A stretch of DNA of 64,000 nt, taken from contig NZ_SSXU01000005.1 in the NCBI RefSeq assembly GCF_009469605.1, positions 203,857 to 267,856 on the forward strand, written 5' to 3'. The notes beneath the pieces are model-generated. The model had not been told where the DNA came from. It was given only the letters and a program-made list of their open reading frames with translations, and did not search any database. The first letter of the stretch is position 1. The number at the start of each line of letters is the position of its first letter. Of this stretch, positions 17,310-31,493 are shown in pieces. A program made the position numbers and the translations under genes. The DNA comes from Zoogloea sp. 1C4. GTDB lineage: Bacteria; Pseudomonadota; Gammaproteobacteria; Burkholderiales; Rhodocyclaceae.

Positions 17310-18281
17310 TCAGTCGGCTGAAGTTCGGGTGGGCGCCCCGTCGGCGGCGGACGAGGCGGATTGTATGTCGGACGGGGCCTCGGCGCGCGTTTCTGCTGCC
17401 GCTGCGGCAGGGAAAAGCCAGGCGATTGCCCCCGAGGTGACCGCGCAGGCGATCACGAAAAGATGCAGGGCCAGGGCCGCCTGCAGGCCGGCCTGGAGGG
17501 GCACGCCGCTGGGCAGCAGGGCCGCGGCGGCGCCAGCCTCGTAGGTGCCGAAGCCGGCCACGCCCTGTATCGGGAGGATTGCGGCGAGTTCGGCCCCAAG
17601 GGCGCCGGCCGCGCCCACGTCGAGGGCGGCGGGGATCAGCGCGGCGAGCAGCCAGGCCTGGGCGGCGAGCTTCACCGTCCAGTTGGCGATGGTCCACACC
17701 CAGCCGTAGCGGGCGTGCTTGGTGCTTTCCGCGAAGGCATCGCGCACCTTGGCGAACTTGGCGGTGAGGCCGCTGCCGTCGGCCCAGGCGTGGGGCGCTC
17801 GCGCCCAGCGGGGCAGCCACCAGGCCATCAGCAGCACGCCGGCCACGGCCAGTGCCTTGAGTGCAGGATGCAGGCCGGGCCACACCACGGCGGCGAGCGC
17901 CATCACCACGAAGGCGTCCTGCAGGCGGAACCAGAACAGCGACGCAATGGCCCGGGGCAGCGGCACGCCAAAATTCTGCCGGAGCAGGATCGGGAAGGCC
18001 GCCTCGCCACCCCGGAAGGGCACGACGTTGATCATCGCGTTATGGATGAGGGTGATGCGCAGGCAGGTGCCGAAGCGTCCGCCGGCCTGGGCGCGGAATT
18101 CGTCGTAGATGCGCAGCGCGCGCAGCAGGTAGGAGAGGGCGAAGCCCGCCGCCGACAGGGCGAGAGTCGGCCCGCTGAGGCGCTGGATCACCTCGCCAAG
18201 CCCGCGCCAGCGGCCGTCGGCCATCAGCCAGGCCAGCAGCCCCGCCGAGACGGCGATGGCGAGAAGTCGTTTGAGGTTCAT
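17310..18281 (-). CDS. Lysylphosphatidylglycerol synthase TM region / UPF0104 flippase-like protein
   Basis: A 323-residue integral membrane protein with about eight helices, of the family that shares the transmembrane region of MprF and includes uncharacterised flippase-like proteins. It contains the family segment NVVPFRGGEAAFPILL, and PIQGVAGFGTYEAG near residue 245. It overlaps the PAP2 gene by 4 bases and is followed by GT2 after 5 bases. It has no lysyl-transfer domain, so lysinylation is not implied. A role in moving a lipid-linked sugar or lipid across the membrane fits the context and is an inference. The C-terminal 30 residues are low-complexity Ala/Ser. Confidence 0.85.
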   Translation of the reverse strand: MNLKRLLAIAVSAGLLAWLMADGRWRGLGEVIQRLSGPTLALSAAGFALSYLLRALRIYDEFRAQAGGRFGTCLRITLIHNAMINVVPFRGGEAAFPILLRQNFGVPLPRAIASLFWFRLQDAFVVMALAAVVWPGLHPALKALAVAGVLLMAWWLPRWARAPHAWADGSGLTAKFAKVRDAFAESTKHARYGWVWTIANWTVKLAAQAWLLAALIPAALDVGAAGALGAELAAILPIQGVAGFGTYEAGAAAALLPSGVPLQAGLQAALALHLFVIACAVTSGAIAWLFPAAAAAETRAEAPSDIQSASSAADGAPTRTSAD

Positions 18282-19111
18282 GTGCGCGGCTCCCGGTCGT
18301 TCATCAGGGCTGCGGCGGCGCCGCCGATTCCCCAGGCGGCGAGGCTGATGCGGAACAGGCGCGCGTCCGGCTGGCCAAGGTCGATGAACAGCATCGCCAG
18401 GCTGGTGGCGAGGGCGATGGTGGCCATCACCCGGGCGCCGCGGGGCGAGTGGAGGAAATCAGTGCGAGTGGTGAGCCACGCGCCGACGGCGCCGGCAAGC
18501 CAGCCGCCGGCCGCCCCGGTGAGGATGTCGAGTGGCCAGTGGGCGCCCACGGCGATCCGGGAGAAGGCGACGAGGCTGGCCAGCAAGAGGCCGGCGATCC
18601 CGGCGCGCCAGCGGTTTTCAGGTTTCGGCCAGCTGAGGATGATCGCTGCAGCCACACAGAACGCGGTGACCGAGTGGCCCGATGGAAACGCATGGACGTA
18701 GAGCTTCTGGCCGATGAGGTTGAAGCTCTCGGGTTCCAGCACGCCGGCGGGGCGCATTACGTCGAAGTAACGCTTGCCGCCTTCGCTGAAGAGGATGGCG
18801 AGCGGCGCGCCGATGAACGCCGAGGCCAGCCAGCGGGGCTGGGTCTTGATGGTGGCGGCGAGGAGGGCAATGGCGCCGAGCACCGATCCGCAGACGGTGA
18901 TCATGGCCCACAGGCGCGGCGGCAGGCTGCCGCTGGCGGCGTTGAGTTCGACGAACAGGCGCTGGTTGCTGTCGGCCAGGGCCACTGCGCCGGCAAGCCC
19001 GGCGAGGACGAGCGCAGGCGCGAGCGCCCAACCCAGCGGGAAGGTGTCGCGGACGGGCTGGTCGGCGTGGTCGGTGGAGGCGGGCAGTTGCAAGGCAGGT
19101 TCGTGCGACAA
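18278..19111 (-). CDS. PAP2-family membrane phosphatase
   Basis: A 277-residue membrane protein with about six helices and the three PAP2 motifs: KRYFDVMRP (KxxxxxxRP), PSGH, and SRIAVGAHWPLD (SRxxxxxHxxxD). Such enzymes dephosphorylate undecaprenyl pyrophosphate or lipid phosphates in the periplasm. It is the first gene of the operon with the flippase-like protein and three glycosyltransferases, so it may recycle the lipid carrier or prepare the acceptor. The ATG at 19111 is followed by a polar 25-residue leader before the first helix. Confidence 0.9.
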   Translation of the reverse strand: MSHEPALQLPASTDHADQPVRDTFPLGWALAPALVLAGLAGAVALADSNQRLFVELNAASGSLPPRLWAMITVCGSVLGAIALLAATIKTQPRWLASAFIGAPLAILFSEGGKRYFDVMRPAGVLEPESFNLIGQKLYVHAFPSGHSVTAFCVAAAIILSWPKPENRWRAGIAGLLLASLVAFSRIAVGAHWPLDILTGAAGGWLAGAVGAWLTTRTDFLHSPRGARVMATIALATSLAMLFIDLGQPDARLFRISLAAWGIGGAAAALMNDREPRT

Positions 19112-19155
19112 AACAGTGCAGTTTACCTGATACCAGGCCTGCCCCGAAACAGGCG

Positions 19156-20598
19156 TCAGGCGGCTCGCCCCGGGGTGCCGACGGCGGTCAGCTGGAGGCG
19201 GCGGCGTCCGGACTGCTTGGCCCGGTACATGGCCGCATCGGCGGCGCGGACCAGACTGTCCTGATCCTCGCCGTCATCCGGCGCGATGGAGAGGCCGATG
19301 CTGGCGGTGAGCGAGATCACGTGGCCCCTCACCTGGAAGGGGTGGTCGAACACGCCGAGCAGCCTTTCACCCAGAAAGGACAGGCTCTCGCGGTTGCCCA
19401 CGTCGGGGAAGATGCCGACGAATTCGTCCCCGCCGGTGCGGGCGATCAGGTCGCTGATGCGCAGGGCGGATGTGAAGCGTTGGGCGATCTGGACGAGCAG
19501 CTCGTCGCCGACCGCGTGGCCGTAGGTGTCGTTGACCGGCTTGAAACCGTCGAGGTCGAGCGCTGCGACGCCAAGCACCAGCCCCTGCTTGCTGCTGCGG
19601 GCGAGTTCGCGGGTGAAGTAGCCTTCGAGGAAGCCCCGGTTGGGCAGGCCGGTGAGCGGGTCGTGGTTGGCCAGATGCTGGAGGCACTCGTTGGTGAGGT
19701 GGCGGGCGGTGATGTCGAGGAGGGTGACGATGCGCAGCGGGCCTTTCTCGCTCTGGATCATCCCCGGTATGCGTTCAATGGCCAGCGGCATGCCGTCGGG
19801 GCGCTCCCCCGTCCAGACGCCGTCCTCCTCCTGGAGTATCTCGTCGAGGCGTTTGCCGCGCAGCTCGCGGCGCGGGCGGCCGAGCATCCGGCAGGCGGCC
19901 CGGTTGGCGTCGGCGATCTTGTCGGTGCTGCCGAGGATGCAGACCCCCGCGCCGATCTGGTTCATCATCGAGCGCATCAGCTGGCCGGAGCGCTCGAAGC
20001 GGCGGGTCTGGCGGATCAGCAGCGTGCCGACGATCACGAAGGCCAGCACGCTGGTGCCGAGGGCGAGGATCACCAGCCGCATGGCGGCGCGGCTCGCCTC
20101 GTCGCGTTTTTCGGCCAGATGGATGCCCAGCCCGGCGAGGGTGGGGCCGAGGGCGCGAAGTTCTTCGTAGGCGGTGCTGGAGCCCGGGGCGTGGGTGTGC
20201 AGGCGCAGGAAGCTGCTCCAGCGGACGATGGCGTCGGTGAGGGTGTGTCGGGTGTCAGCGGCTTCGATCGGGAAGAGATGGAAGACGGTACCGTCGAGCC
20301 CCTGCACCTCACCCCCGGTGCGCAGGCCCTGCAAGGCTGCGGTCAGCCACACGAACTGGGGGTCGGTGACGGTCGGGTTGTCGGGGAATTGGCTGCCGGA
20401 CACGACGCTGGAACCGGCTACCAGCCGCCACACGACGATGGTCGATTCGCGCACCAGCGCAACCTGGTCGGAGAGTTCGATCTGGTCGATGTTGCGTTCG
20501 TAGGCCAGGGCGAGGATCGCTCCTTCGATGGCGCAGAAGACCACCGCGATGGCCCAGAAAACGCGCGACGACAGGAAGTTGGAGCGACGGGTTGTCAT
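19156..20598 (-). CDS. Membrane PAS-GGDEF diguanylate cyclase
   Basis: A 480-residue protein predicted to make cyclic di-GMP from two GTP. It has a membrane helix at about 12-32, a periplasmic sensor region to about 170, a second helix at about 173-195, a PAS-like domain (about 205-300) and a GGDEF domain (about 305-465). The active-site motif GGDEF is intact at 389-393 with LANHDPLTGLPNR upstream. The inhibitory-site motif RISD (380-383) sits exactly five residues before it, so product inhibition is expected. No EAL domain is present. It is divergent from purL and apparently alone in its unit. Confidence 0.95.
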   Translation of the reverse strand: MTTRRSNFLSSRVFWAIAVVFCAIEGAILALAYERNIDQIELSDQVALVRESTIVVWRLVAGSSVVSGSQFPDNPTVTDPQFVWLTAALQGLRTGGEVQGLDGTVFHLFPIEAADTRHTLTDAIVRWSSFLRLHTHAPGSSTAYEELRALGPTLAGLGIHLAEKRDEASRAAMRLVILALGTSVLAFVIVGTLLIRQTRRFERSGQLMRSMMNQIGAGVCILGSTDKIADANRAACRMLGRPRRELRGKRLDEILQEEDGVWTGERPDGMPLAIERIPGMIQSEKGPLRIVTLLDITARHLTNECLQHLANHDPLTGLPNRGFLEGYFTRELARSSKQGLVLGVAALDLDGFKPVNDTYGHAVGDELLVQIAQRFTSALRISDLIARTGGDEFVGIFPDVGNRESLSFLGERLLGVFDHPFQVRGHVISLTASIGLSIAPDDGEDQDSLVRAADAAMYRAKQSGRRRLQLTAVGTPGRAA

Positions 20599-20697
20599 GG
20601 GCCACGAATGTAAAATGGAGGCGACCGATAATTATCTCACATTCCGGCGCTTCCCATTTTGGCGGTTGTTGCAATGCGCCAATCAAACGCGCGGTCG

Positions 20698-20723
20698 GAG
20701 CACTGGCAGTGCTCGGGTATAAT
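20698..20723 (+). promoter_or_regulatory. purL promoter with overlapping palindrome
   Basis: A perfect -10 TATAAT lies at 20718-20723. Immediately upstream is the perfect inverted repeat GAGCACT-GGC-AGTGCTC (20698-20714), occupying the spacer and replacing any good -35 (TCGGAG at the expected place). This is where a repressor or activator would bind. The leader to the purL ATG would be about 68 bases. Confidence 0.6.
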
Positions 20724-20797
20724 GCCCGGTCTTTACGTGTCTGGATCGCCGTTCACGCCCGATCCGGGCCGGTTTCAACTTCGCGCCCATCCCTGCC

Positions 20798-23700
20798 ATG
20801 TCCGAAATCCTCAAGCTGCGCGGTGCGCCCGCCTTCTCCAGTTCCCGCCTTGCCCGGCTCAACGACGCGGTCAAATCCGCCCTGCCACGCCTGAAGGGGC
20901 TGGCGGCCGAGCACTGGTATTTCGCGGAGGTCAGTGCTCCGCTCGATGTGGACGAACTGGCCCGGCTCGCGGATCTGCTGGGCGCTCACCCGGAAGGCGA
21001 CGCGCCGGCCGGTTCGATGCTGGTGGTCACGCCCCGTCTGGGCACCATTTCCCCGTGGTCCTCGAAGGCGACGGACATCGCTCATCAGTGCGGTTTCGAC
21101 AAGGTCATCCGCGTCGAGCGCGGCACGGCGTTCTCCTTCGATGTGCGTGGCGTCCTCGACGCCCGCGACCGCGAAGCCGTCTTCCCGGTGATCCACGATC
21201 GCATGACCGAGTCGGTGCTCGACAACCCCGACGCCGCCCACGCGCTGTTCCACCACTATCAGCCGCAGGCGCTCACCACCGTCGACATCATCGCCAGCGG
21301 CCGCGACGCACTGGTGATCGCCAACTCCGAGCTGGGTCTGGCGCTGTCGGAAGACGAGATCGACTACCTGGTTGAAAACTTCACCCGTATGGGCCGCAAC
21401 CCGACCGACGTCGAGCTGATGATGTTCGCCCAGGCGAACTCCGAGCACTGCCGCCACAAGATCTTCAACGCCGACTGGGTGATCGACGGCCGTCCGATGG
21501 AGAAGACCCTCTTCGGCATGATCCGCGAGACCCACAAGGCCCACCCGGAAGGCACCGTCGTCGCGTATTCCGACAACGCTTCGGTGATCGAAGGCGCGGC
21601 GGTGGACAAGCTCTACCCGGACGAGAACGGCGCCTGGCAGTTCCGCAACGAACTCACCCACATCCTGGCCAAGGTCGAGACCCATAACCACCCGACGGCG
21701 ATCTCGCCCTTCCCGGGTGCGTCCACCGGCTCCGGCGGCGAGATCCGCGACGAAGGCGCCACCGGCCGCGGCTCCAAGCCCAAGGCGGGCCTCGCCGGCT
21801 TCTCGGTCTCCAACCTCGAGATCCCCGGTTTCGAGCAGCCCTGGGAGCGGCACTACGGCAAGCCCGAGCGCATCGCCTCGGCCCTCGACATCATGATCGA
21901 AGGCCCCCTGGGCGCCGCCGCGTTCAACAACGAATTCGGCCGTCCCAACCTCACCGGCTACTTCCGTACTTTTGAACAGAGCGTGCAGGACGAAGTGCGC
22001 GGCTACCACAAGCCGATCATGATCGCCGGTGGCCTGGGCAGCATCCAGGATCAGCAGTCCTTCAAGATCAAGTTCGGCCCCGGCACGCTGCTGATCCAGT
22101 TGGGCGGCCCCGGCATGCTGATCGGCCTTGGCGGCGGCGCCGCCTCGTCCATGGCCACCGGCACCAACACTGCCGACCTCGACTTCGCCTCCGTCCAGCG
22201 CGGCAACCCCGAAATCCAGCGCCGCTGCCAGGAAGTCATCGACGCCTGCTGGCAAAAGGGTGAAGCCAACCCGATCCTGTCGATCCACGACGTGGGCGCC
22301 GGCGGCCTTTCCAACGCCTTCCCCGAGCTCGCCGATTCCGCCGAGCTGGGCGCCCGCTTCGAGCTGCGCGAAGTGCACATCGAAGAGCCGGGCATGAGCC
22401 CGCGCGAGATCTGGTCGAACGAATCCCAGGAACGCTACGTCCTGGCGATCGCCCCCGAGAGCCTGCCGGTCTTCCAGGCCATCTGCGAACGCGAGCGCTG
22501 CCCGTTCGCGGTGGTCGGCTCGGCTTCTGACGACGGCCATCTGGTCGTTTCCGACCGCCACTTCGACAACAAGCCGGTCGACATGGAAATGCAGGTGCTG
22601 CTGGGCAAACCGCCCAAGATGACCCGCAACGTGTCCAGCCGTCAGGTCTTCGTGCCGCCCTTCGACGTGACTGACATCAGCCTCGACGACGCCTGTCGCC
22701 GCGTGCTGTCGATGCCGGCCGTGGCCAGCAAGAACTTCCTCATCACCATCGGTGACCGCTCGGTGGGCGGCATGACCGCCCGCGACCAGATGGTTGGCCC
22801 GTGGCAGGTGCCGGTGGCCGACGTGGCCGTCACCACCATGAGCTTCCACGGCTACCTGGGCGAAGCCTTCGCGATGGGCGAGCGCACCCCGGTCGCCACG
22901 CTGGATGCGCCGGCCTCGGGCCGCATGGCGATCGGCGAATCCATCACCAACATCGCCGCCGCCGACATCCGTTCGCTGGGCGACGTGAAGCTCTCCGCCA
23001 ACTGGATGGCCGCTGCCGGCCATCGGGGCGAGGACGTCAAGCTCTACAAGACGGTCGAGGCCGTGTCGCAGTTCTGCCAGCAGGCCGGCATCGCGATCCC
23101 GGTGGGCAAGGATTCCCTGTCGATGCGCACCGCCTGGCACGACGAAGATGAATCCAAGCAGGTCGTCTCGCCGCTGTCGCTGATCGTCACTGCCTTCGCG
23201 CCGGTGCAGGACGTGCGCCGCACCCTCACGCCGCAGCTGCAGCTGCTGGATGGCGTCGAGACCGAGCTGCTCCTCATCGACCTCGGCAACAACGCCAACC
23301 GCCTCGGTGGCTCGGTGCTGGCCCAGGCTTACAACTCCGTCGCCGAACACGCGCCGGACGTGGATGCCGCCCAGCTCAAGGCTTTCTTCGATCTGATCCA
23401 GCAGTGGCGCAAGGATGAACTGATCCTCGCCTACCACGACCGCGCCGACGGTGGCTTGTTCGCCACCCTGTGCGAGATGGCCTTCGCCTCCAGGTGCGGC
23501 CTGTCGGTGATGCTCGATACGGTGGCCTACGACCAGTTCATGAATGACGTGGATGGCCTCGACAAGCGCCCGGATTCCCTCAAGGGTCGCTTCAACGACA
23601 TGCTGTTCAAGGCGCTGTTTGCCGAAGAGTTGGGTGCCGTCATCCAGATCCGCCGTGAGGATCGCAGCCGCTTCACCGAGCCGCTGCGTGCCGCCGGTCT

Positions 23701-24727
23701 CAGCTACCACTTCGTGGGCGAGCCTAACGACCGCGACGAGCTGCGCTTCTGGCGCAACGCCAAGATCGTTTTTGCCGCGCCCCGCGCCGAGCTGCTGCAA
23801 ACCTGGTCGGCCACCAGTTACCAGATCGCCCGCCTGCGCGACGATGCCGAATGCGCCAAGGAAGAATTCGAGGCCCTGGCCGATGTCACCAACCCCGGCC
23901 TGTCGGTCAAGCTCAGCTTTGATCCGGCCGACGACATCGCCGCGCCGTTCATCATCACCGGCGCCCGTCCGAAGGTCGCCATCCTGCGTGAGCAGGGCGT
24001 GAACTCCCAGGCCGAGATGGCCGCCGCCTTCGAGCGCGCGGGCTTCGCGCCCTTCGACGTGCACATGTCCGATCTCCAGGCCGGCCGCGTGCATCTGTCG
24101 GGCTTCAAGGGTCTTGCGGCCTGCGGCGGCTTCTCGTACGGCGACGTGCTAGGGGCGGGGCAGGGCTGGGCCAAGTCGATCCTCTTCAACCCGGCGCTGC
24201 GTTCGCAGTTCGAAGCCTTCTTCAACCGCGCCGACACCTTCGCGCTGGGCGTGTGCAACGGCTGCCAGATGATGTCCAACCTGGCCGAGATCATTCCGGG
24301 TGCCGACTGCTGGCCGCGCTTCCAGCGCAACCGCAGCGAACAGTTCGAGGCCCGCTTCGTGATGGTCGAGGTGCAGGAAAGCCCGTCCATCCTGCTCGCC
24401 GGCATGGCGGGTAGCCGGATGCCGATCGTGGTGTCCCACGGCGAAGGCCGTGCGGTGTTCCAGGGTGTGGACGACAAGGACAATGCCAGGATCGCGCTGC
24501 GCTACGTGGATAACACCGGCGCCATCGCCACTCGCTACCCGTTCAACCCGAACGGCTCGCCCGATGGCATCACCGGCCTCACCACGCCGGATGGCCGTTT
24601 CACCATCATGATGCCGCACCCCGAGCGGACCGCCCGCACCGTGCAGATGAGCTGGCACCCGGCTGATCTGGGCGAGGATTCGCCGTGGCTGCGGATGTTC
24701 CGCAATGCGCGCAAGTGGGTCGACTGA
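20798..24727 (+). CDS. purL: Phosphoribosylformylglycinamidine synthase
   Basis: Large single-chain FGAM synthase, 1309 residues, the usual size in Gram-negatives. It converts FGAR, glutamine and ATP to FGAM in de novo purine synthesis. An N-terminal PurS-like region and linker precede two AIRS-type ATP-binding/catalytic halves ([35 protein letters not shown]). The C-terminal class I glutamine amidotransferase has nucleophile Cys1153 in GVCNGCQMM and the His-Glu pair in PHPERT. The gene is monocistronic with its own promoter and a strong terminator. Confidence 0.98.
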   Translation: MSEILKLRGAPAFSSSRLARLNDAVKSALPRLKGLAAEHWYFAEVSAPLDVDELARLADLLGAHPEGDAPAGSMLVVTPRLGTISPWSSKATDIAHQCGFDKVIRVERGTAFSFDVRGVLDARDREAVFPVIHDRMTESVLDNPDAAHALFHHYQPQALTTVDIIASGRDALVIANSELGLALSEDEIDYLVENFTRMGRNPTDVELMMFAQANSEHCRHKIFNADWVIDGRPMEKTLFGMIRETHKAHPEGTVVAYSDNASVIEGAAVDKLYPDENGAWQFRNELTHILAKVETHNHPTAISPFPGASTGSGGEIRDEGATGRGSKPKAGLAGFSVSNLEIPGFEQPWERHYGKPERIASALDIMIEGPLGAAAFNNEFGRPNLTGYFRTFEQSVQDEVRGYHKPIMIAGGLGSIQDQQSFKIKFGPGTLLIQLGGPGMLIGLGGGAASSMATGTNTADLDFASVQRGNPEIQRRCQEVIDACWQKGEANPILSIHDVGAGGLSNAFPELADSAELGARFELREVHIEEPGMSPREIWSNESQERYVLAIAPESLPVFQAICERERCPFAVVGSASDDGHLVVSDRHFDNKPVDMEMQVLLGKPPKMTRNVSSRQVFVPPFDVTDISLDDACRRVLSMPAVASKNFLITIGDRSVGGMTARDQMVGPWQVPVADVAVTTMSFHGYLGEAFAMGERTPVATLDAPASGRMAIGESITNIAAADIRSLGDVKLSANWMAAAGHRGEDVKLYKTVEAVSQFCQQAGIAIPVGKDSLSMRTAWHDEDESKQVVSPLSLIVTAFAPVQDVRRTLTPQLQLLDGVETELLLIDLGNNANRLGGSVLAQAYNSVAEHAPDVDAAQLKAFFDLIQQWRKDELILAYHDRADGGLFATLCEMAFASRCGLSVMLDTVAYDQFMNDVDGLDKRPDSLKGRFNDMLFKALFAEELGAVIQIRREDRSRFTEPLRAAGLSYHFVGEPNDRDELRFWRNAKIVFAAPRAELLQTWSATSYQIARLRDDAECAKEEFEALADVTNPGLSVKLSFDPADDIAAPFIITGARPKVAILREQGVNSQAEMAAAFERAGFAPFDVHMSDLQAGRVHLSGFKGLAACGGFSYGDVLGAGQGWAKSILFNPALRSQFEAFFNRADTFALGVCNGCQMMSNLAEIIPGADCWPRFQRNRSEQFEARFVMVEVQESPSILLAGMAGSRMPIVVSHGEGRAVFQGVDDKDNARIALRYVDNTGAIATRYPFNPNGSPDGITGLTTPDGRFTIMMPHPERTARTVQMSWHPADLGEDSPWLRMFRNARKWVD

Positions 24728-24752
24728 TCGGCGGTTTGAACTGTTGAAAACG

Positions 24753-24784
24753 AAACGAGGGGGCTTTGGCCCCCTCGTTTTTTT
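24753..24784 (+). terminator. Rho-independent terminator of purL
   Basis: A 12-bp perfect stem AAACGAGGGGGC (24753-24764) and GCCCCCTCGTTT (24769-24780) with loop TTTG, followed by a T run to 24784. Confidence 0.92.
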
Positions 24785-24807
24785 GTGCCCATCCGGCGCG
24801 TGCCAGA

Positions 24808-24838
24808 CAAAAAGAAACCGGGCTGGGCCCGGTTTCTT
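24808..24838 (-). terminator. Rho-independent terminator of the ETF-QO gene
   Basis: A 12-bp perfect stem AAGAAACCGGGC (24812-24823) and GCCCGGTTTCTT (24827-24838) with a 3-base loop. On the minus strand it is followed by CTTTTTGT. It lies 13 bases past the ETF-QO stop. Confidence 0.9.
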
Positions 24839-24850
24839 GTACGACGCAAC

Positions 24851-26494
24851 TTACATCCCCTGGTAGATCGGGCCTTCGCCCCCCTGGGGTGTGACCCAGT
24901 TGATGTTCTGGGTCGGGTCCTTGATGTCGCAGGTCTTGCAGTGCACGCAGTTCTGGGCGTTGATCTGCAGTTGCGGATTGTCGCCTTCAGGGCTGCGGAC
25001 GATCTCATACACGCCGGCCGGGCAGTAGCGCTGCTCGGGCGCGTCGTACTTCGCCAGGTTGATGGCGATGGGCACCGAGGCGTCCTTCAGCTGCAGGTGA
25101 CAGGGCTCGTCTTCCTCATGGTTGGTGTTGGAGAGGAAGACGGAAGACAGGCGGTCGAAGGTGAGCTTGCCGTCGGGCTTGGGATAGGCAATCGGGCTGC
25201 ACTCGGCGGCCGGCTTGAGGGCCGTGTGATCGGCGTGGTTGTGGAGCGTCCAGGGCACCTTGCCGCCAAAGAGCACCTGCTCGGCGCCGAACAGGACGGA
25301 GCCGAGCCACAGGCCTTTCTTCATGTAGGGCTTGAAGTTGCGGGTCTTGTGGAGCTCGGCGTGGAGCCAGCTGCCCTTGAAGGCTTCCGGGTAGGCGCTG
25401 AGTTCATCCTGGCTGCGCTCGGCCGCGAGGGCGTCGTAGGCGGCCTCGGCGGCGAGCATGCCGGACTTCATCGCGGCGTGGGTGCCCTTGATGCGCGCGG
25501 CGTTGAGGAAGCCGGCGTCGTCACCGATCAGCGCGCCGCCCGGGAAGACCAGCTTGGGCTGGCTCTGCAGGCCGCCGGCGGCGATGGCGCGGGCGCCGTA
25601 GGCGAGACGCTTGCCGCCTTCGAGGAACTTGCGGATTTCCGGGTGCGTCTTGTAACGCTGGAATTCCTCGAAGGGAGACAGGTAGGGATTGCTGTAGTTG
25701 AGGCCGACCACGAAGCCGACGGCCACGAGGTTGTCTTCCAGGTGATAGCAGAAGCCGCCGCCATAGGTGGCGGTGTCCATCGGCCAGCCGGCGGTGTGCA
25801 CCACCAGGCCTTGGACGTGCTGGGCCGCGGGGATTTCCCAAAGCTCCTTGATGCCGATGCCGTAGGTCTGCGGATCGACGCCGTCGCGCAGGTTGAAGCG
25901 GGCTTCGAGTTCCTTGCCCAGGTGGCCGCGGCAGCCTTCGGCAAACAGGGTGTACCTGGCGCGCAGTTCCATGCCCGGCTGGAAGTTGGGGCCCTGGGTG
26001 CCGTCCTTCAGCACGCCCATGTCGCCGGTGATGACGCCGGCGACTGCGCCTTTGTCGTCAAACAGCAGCTGGGCGCCGGCAAAGCCGGGGTAGACCTCGA
26101 CGCCCATGGCTTCGGCCTGTTCGCCCAGCCACTTGGCGAGGTTACCGAGGCGGACGATGTAGTTGCCGTCGTTGTGGAAGGAATCGGGCAGCAGGCCGTT
26201 GGGCACCTGGCGGCCGCCGGTTTCCGACAGGAAGATCACGCGGTCTTCGGTGACCGGCGTGTTGAGCGGTGCGCCGCGTTCCTTCCAGTCGGGGAAGAGT
26301 TCGTTGATGGCGCAGGGGTCGACCACCGCGCCGGAGAGGATGTGGGCGCCGATCTCGGCGGCCTTTTCGATCAGGCAGACGGAAAAGTCCTGACCTTTTT
26401 CTGCTGCAAGCTGCTTGAGCCGGATCGCTGCCGAGAGGCCAGCCGGGCCTCCGCCGACGATCAGGACGTCGAATTCCATGGAATCGCGTTCCAT
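24851..26494 (-). CDS. Electron-transfer flavoprotein-ubiquinone oxidoreductase
   Basis: A 547-residue membrane-associated flavoprotein that passes electrons from ETF, reduced by acyl-CoA dehydrogenases, to ubiquinone. The FAD-binding motif GGGPAGLSAA is at about residues 14-23, and the ubiquinone/membrane region is in the middle. The C-terminal 4Fe-4S domain contains RYCPAGVYE and NCVHCKTCDIKDPTQNI. Full length for the family. The ATG at 26494 is supported by a strong AGGAGGTG 8 bases upstream. It is divergent from a thioesterase and acetoacetyl-CoA synthetase, consistent with fatty-acid or branched-chain catabolism. Confidence 0.96.
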   Translation of the reverse strand: MERDSMEFDVLIVGGGPAGLSAAIRLKQLAAEKGQDFSVCLIEKAAEIGAHILSGAVVDPCAINELFPDWKERGAPLNTPVTEDRVIFLSETGGRQVPNGLLPDSFHNDGNYIVRLGNLAKWLGEQAEAMGVEVYPGFAGAQLLFDDKGAVAGVITGDMGVLKDGTQGPNFQPGMELRARYTLFAEGCRGHLGKELEARFNLRDGVDPQTYGIGIKELWEIPAAQHVQGLVVHTAGWPMDTATYGGGFCYHLEDNLVAVGFVVGLNYSNPYLSPFEEFQRYKTHPEIRKFLEGGKRLAYGARAIAAGGLQSQPKLVFPGGALIGDDAGFLNAARIKGTHAAMKSGMLAAEAAYDALAAERSQDELSAYPEAFKGSWLHAELHKTRNFKPYMKKGLWLGSVLFGAEQVLFGGKVPWTLHNHADHTALKPAAECSPIAYPKPDGKLTFDRLSSVFLSNTNHEEDEPCHLQLKDASVPIAINLAKYDAPEQRYCPAGVYEIVRSPEGDNPQLQINAQNCVHCKTCDIKDPTQNINWVTPQGGEGPIYQGM

Positions 26495-26604
26495 CGCTGT
26501 CACCTCCTGAGTTGTTTTGATTTGTTCTCTGTCTGCGCACAGCCCGCGCATTCTCCTTCTCCCGATGCGCCGGCAAGGCTGCTGCAGCATGGGAGATGGC
26601 AGGC

Positions 26605-26624
26605 AACATACGCAAGCGTATGTT
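26605..26624. promoter_or_regulatory. Perfect 20-bp palindrome between divergent acyl-CoA genes
   Basis: AACATACGC (26605-26613), AA, GCGTATGTT (26616-26624) form a perfect 9-bp inverted repeat. It lies 111 bases from the ETF-QO ATG and 87 from the thioesterase ATG. The ACATAC/GTATGT pattern is typical of TetR-family operators. A fatty-acid regulator controlling both directions is an inference. Confidence 0.6.
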
Positions 26625-26710
26625 ACATTGAGTCGGCCCGCGCGGGGCAGTTGTATAGCATCCTGCCGGGCACTGCAATCAAAAAACAACGGATGGAGAG
26701 ACAGCCTGAA

Positions 26711-27139
26711 ATGAATGACCCGACCCCGCACGCACACCCTGACCGAAAACTGCTTCTGACCACCCGCATCCCGGTGCGCTGGGGGGACATGGACGCCTAC
26801 GGTCACGTGAACAACACGGTGTATTTCCGCTACTGCGAACAGGCGCGGGTGGAGTGGCTGGAACAGTCCGGCTCTGCCGTCACGCCCGACAACCCGGTGG
26901 CGCCGGTGATCATCAACGCCAGTTGCACCTTCCTCATTCCCATCAACTATCCCGCCACCGTGGTGCTGCGGATGTACGGCGGAGAGCCGGGGCGCAGCAG
27001 CGTGATGACGTGGTACGAGCTGGGCGTGGAAGGCGACGAGCGCATCTACGCCGAGGGTTCGTCCAAGGTGGTGTGGATGGACCCCCGGACCGGCAAGTCG
27101 GTGCCGCTCCCCGAGGACATCCGCGCCGAGGTAAGCTGA
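26711..27139 (+). CDS. Acyl-CoA thioesterase, 4-hydroxybenzoyl-CoA thioesterase family
   Basis: A 142-residue hotdog-fold thioesterase that hydrolyses acyl-CoA. The signature WGDMDAYGHVNNTVYFRYCE holds the catalytic Asp in the 4HBT motif. The start at 26711 has GGAGAG about 10 bases upstream; an ATG at 26693 in frame would add six residues and overlap that site. It begins a plus-strand group with acetoacetyl-CoA synthetase 72 bases downstream. Substrate range (short-chain, aromatic) cannot be judged from sequence. Confidence 0.87.
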   Translation: MNDPTPHAHPDRKLLLTTRIPVRWGDMDAYGHVNNTVYFRYCEQARVEWLEQSGSAVTPDNPVAPVIINASCTFLIPINYPATVVLRMYGGEPGRSSVMTWYELGVEGDERIYAEGSSKVVWMDPRTGKSVPLPEDIRAEVS

Positions 27140-27211
27140 GTAGCTTGAGTGCCAACGGAACCGGACGTCGAGCCGGAATCCGCATATAAGACAAGGTAAG
27201 AGGAGAAGTTC

Positions 27212-29191
<1,980 letters not shown>

Positions 29192-29210
29192 CCGAAGGAG
29201 AGGTGCGGCA

Positions 29211-31482
<2,272 letters not shown>

Positions 31483-31493
31483 AAGGAAACCCC

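Noticed and set aside
17310-18281. Assignment of the UPF0104 protein as a lysyl-phosphatidylglycerol synthase
   Set aside because: It has only the membrane region and no aminoacyl-transfer domain.
20753-24094. Minus-strand open frame of over 1100 codons opposite purL
   Set aside because: It mirrors the conserved purL coding frame, has no family motifs and reflects third-position GC bias.
24785-26710. Plus-strand extension of the thioesterase frame across the ETF-QO gene
   Set aside because: Lies opposite a well-conserved gene; the real start has a ribosome site and family N-terminus at 26711.
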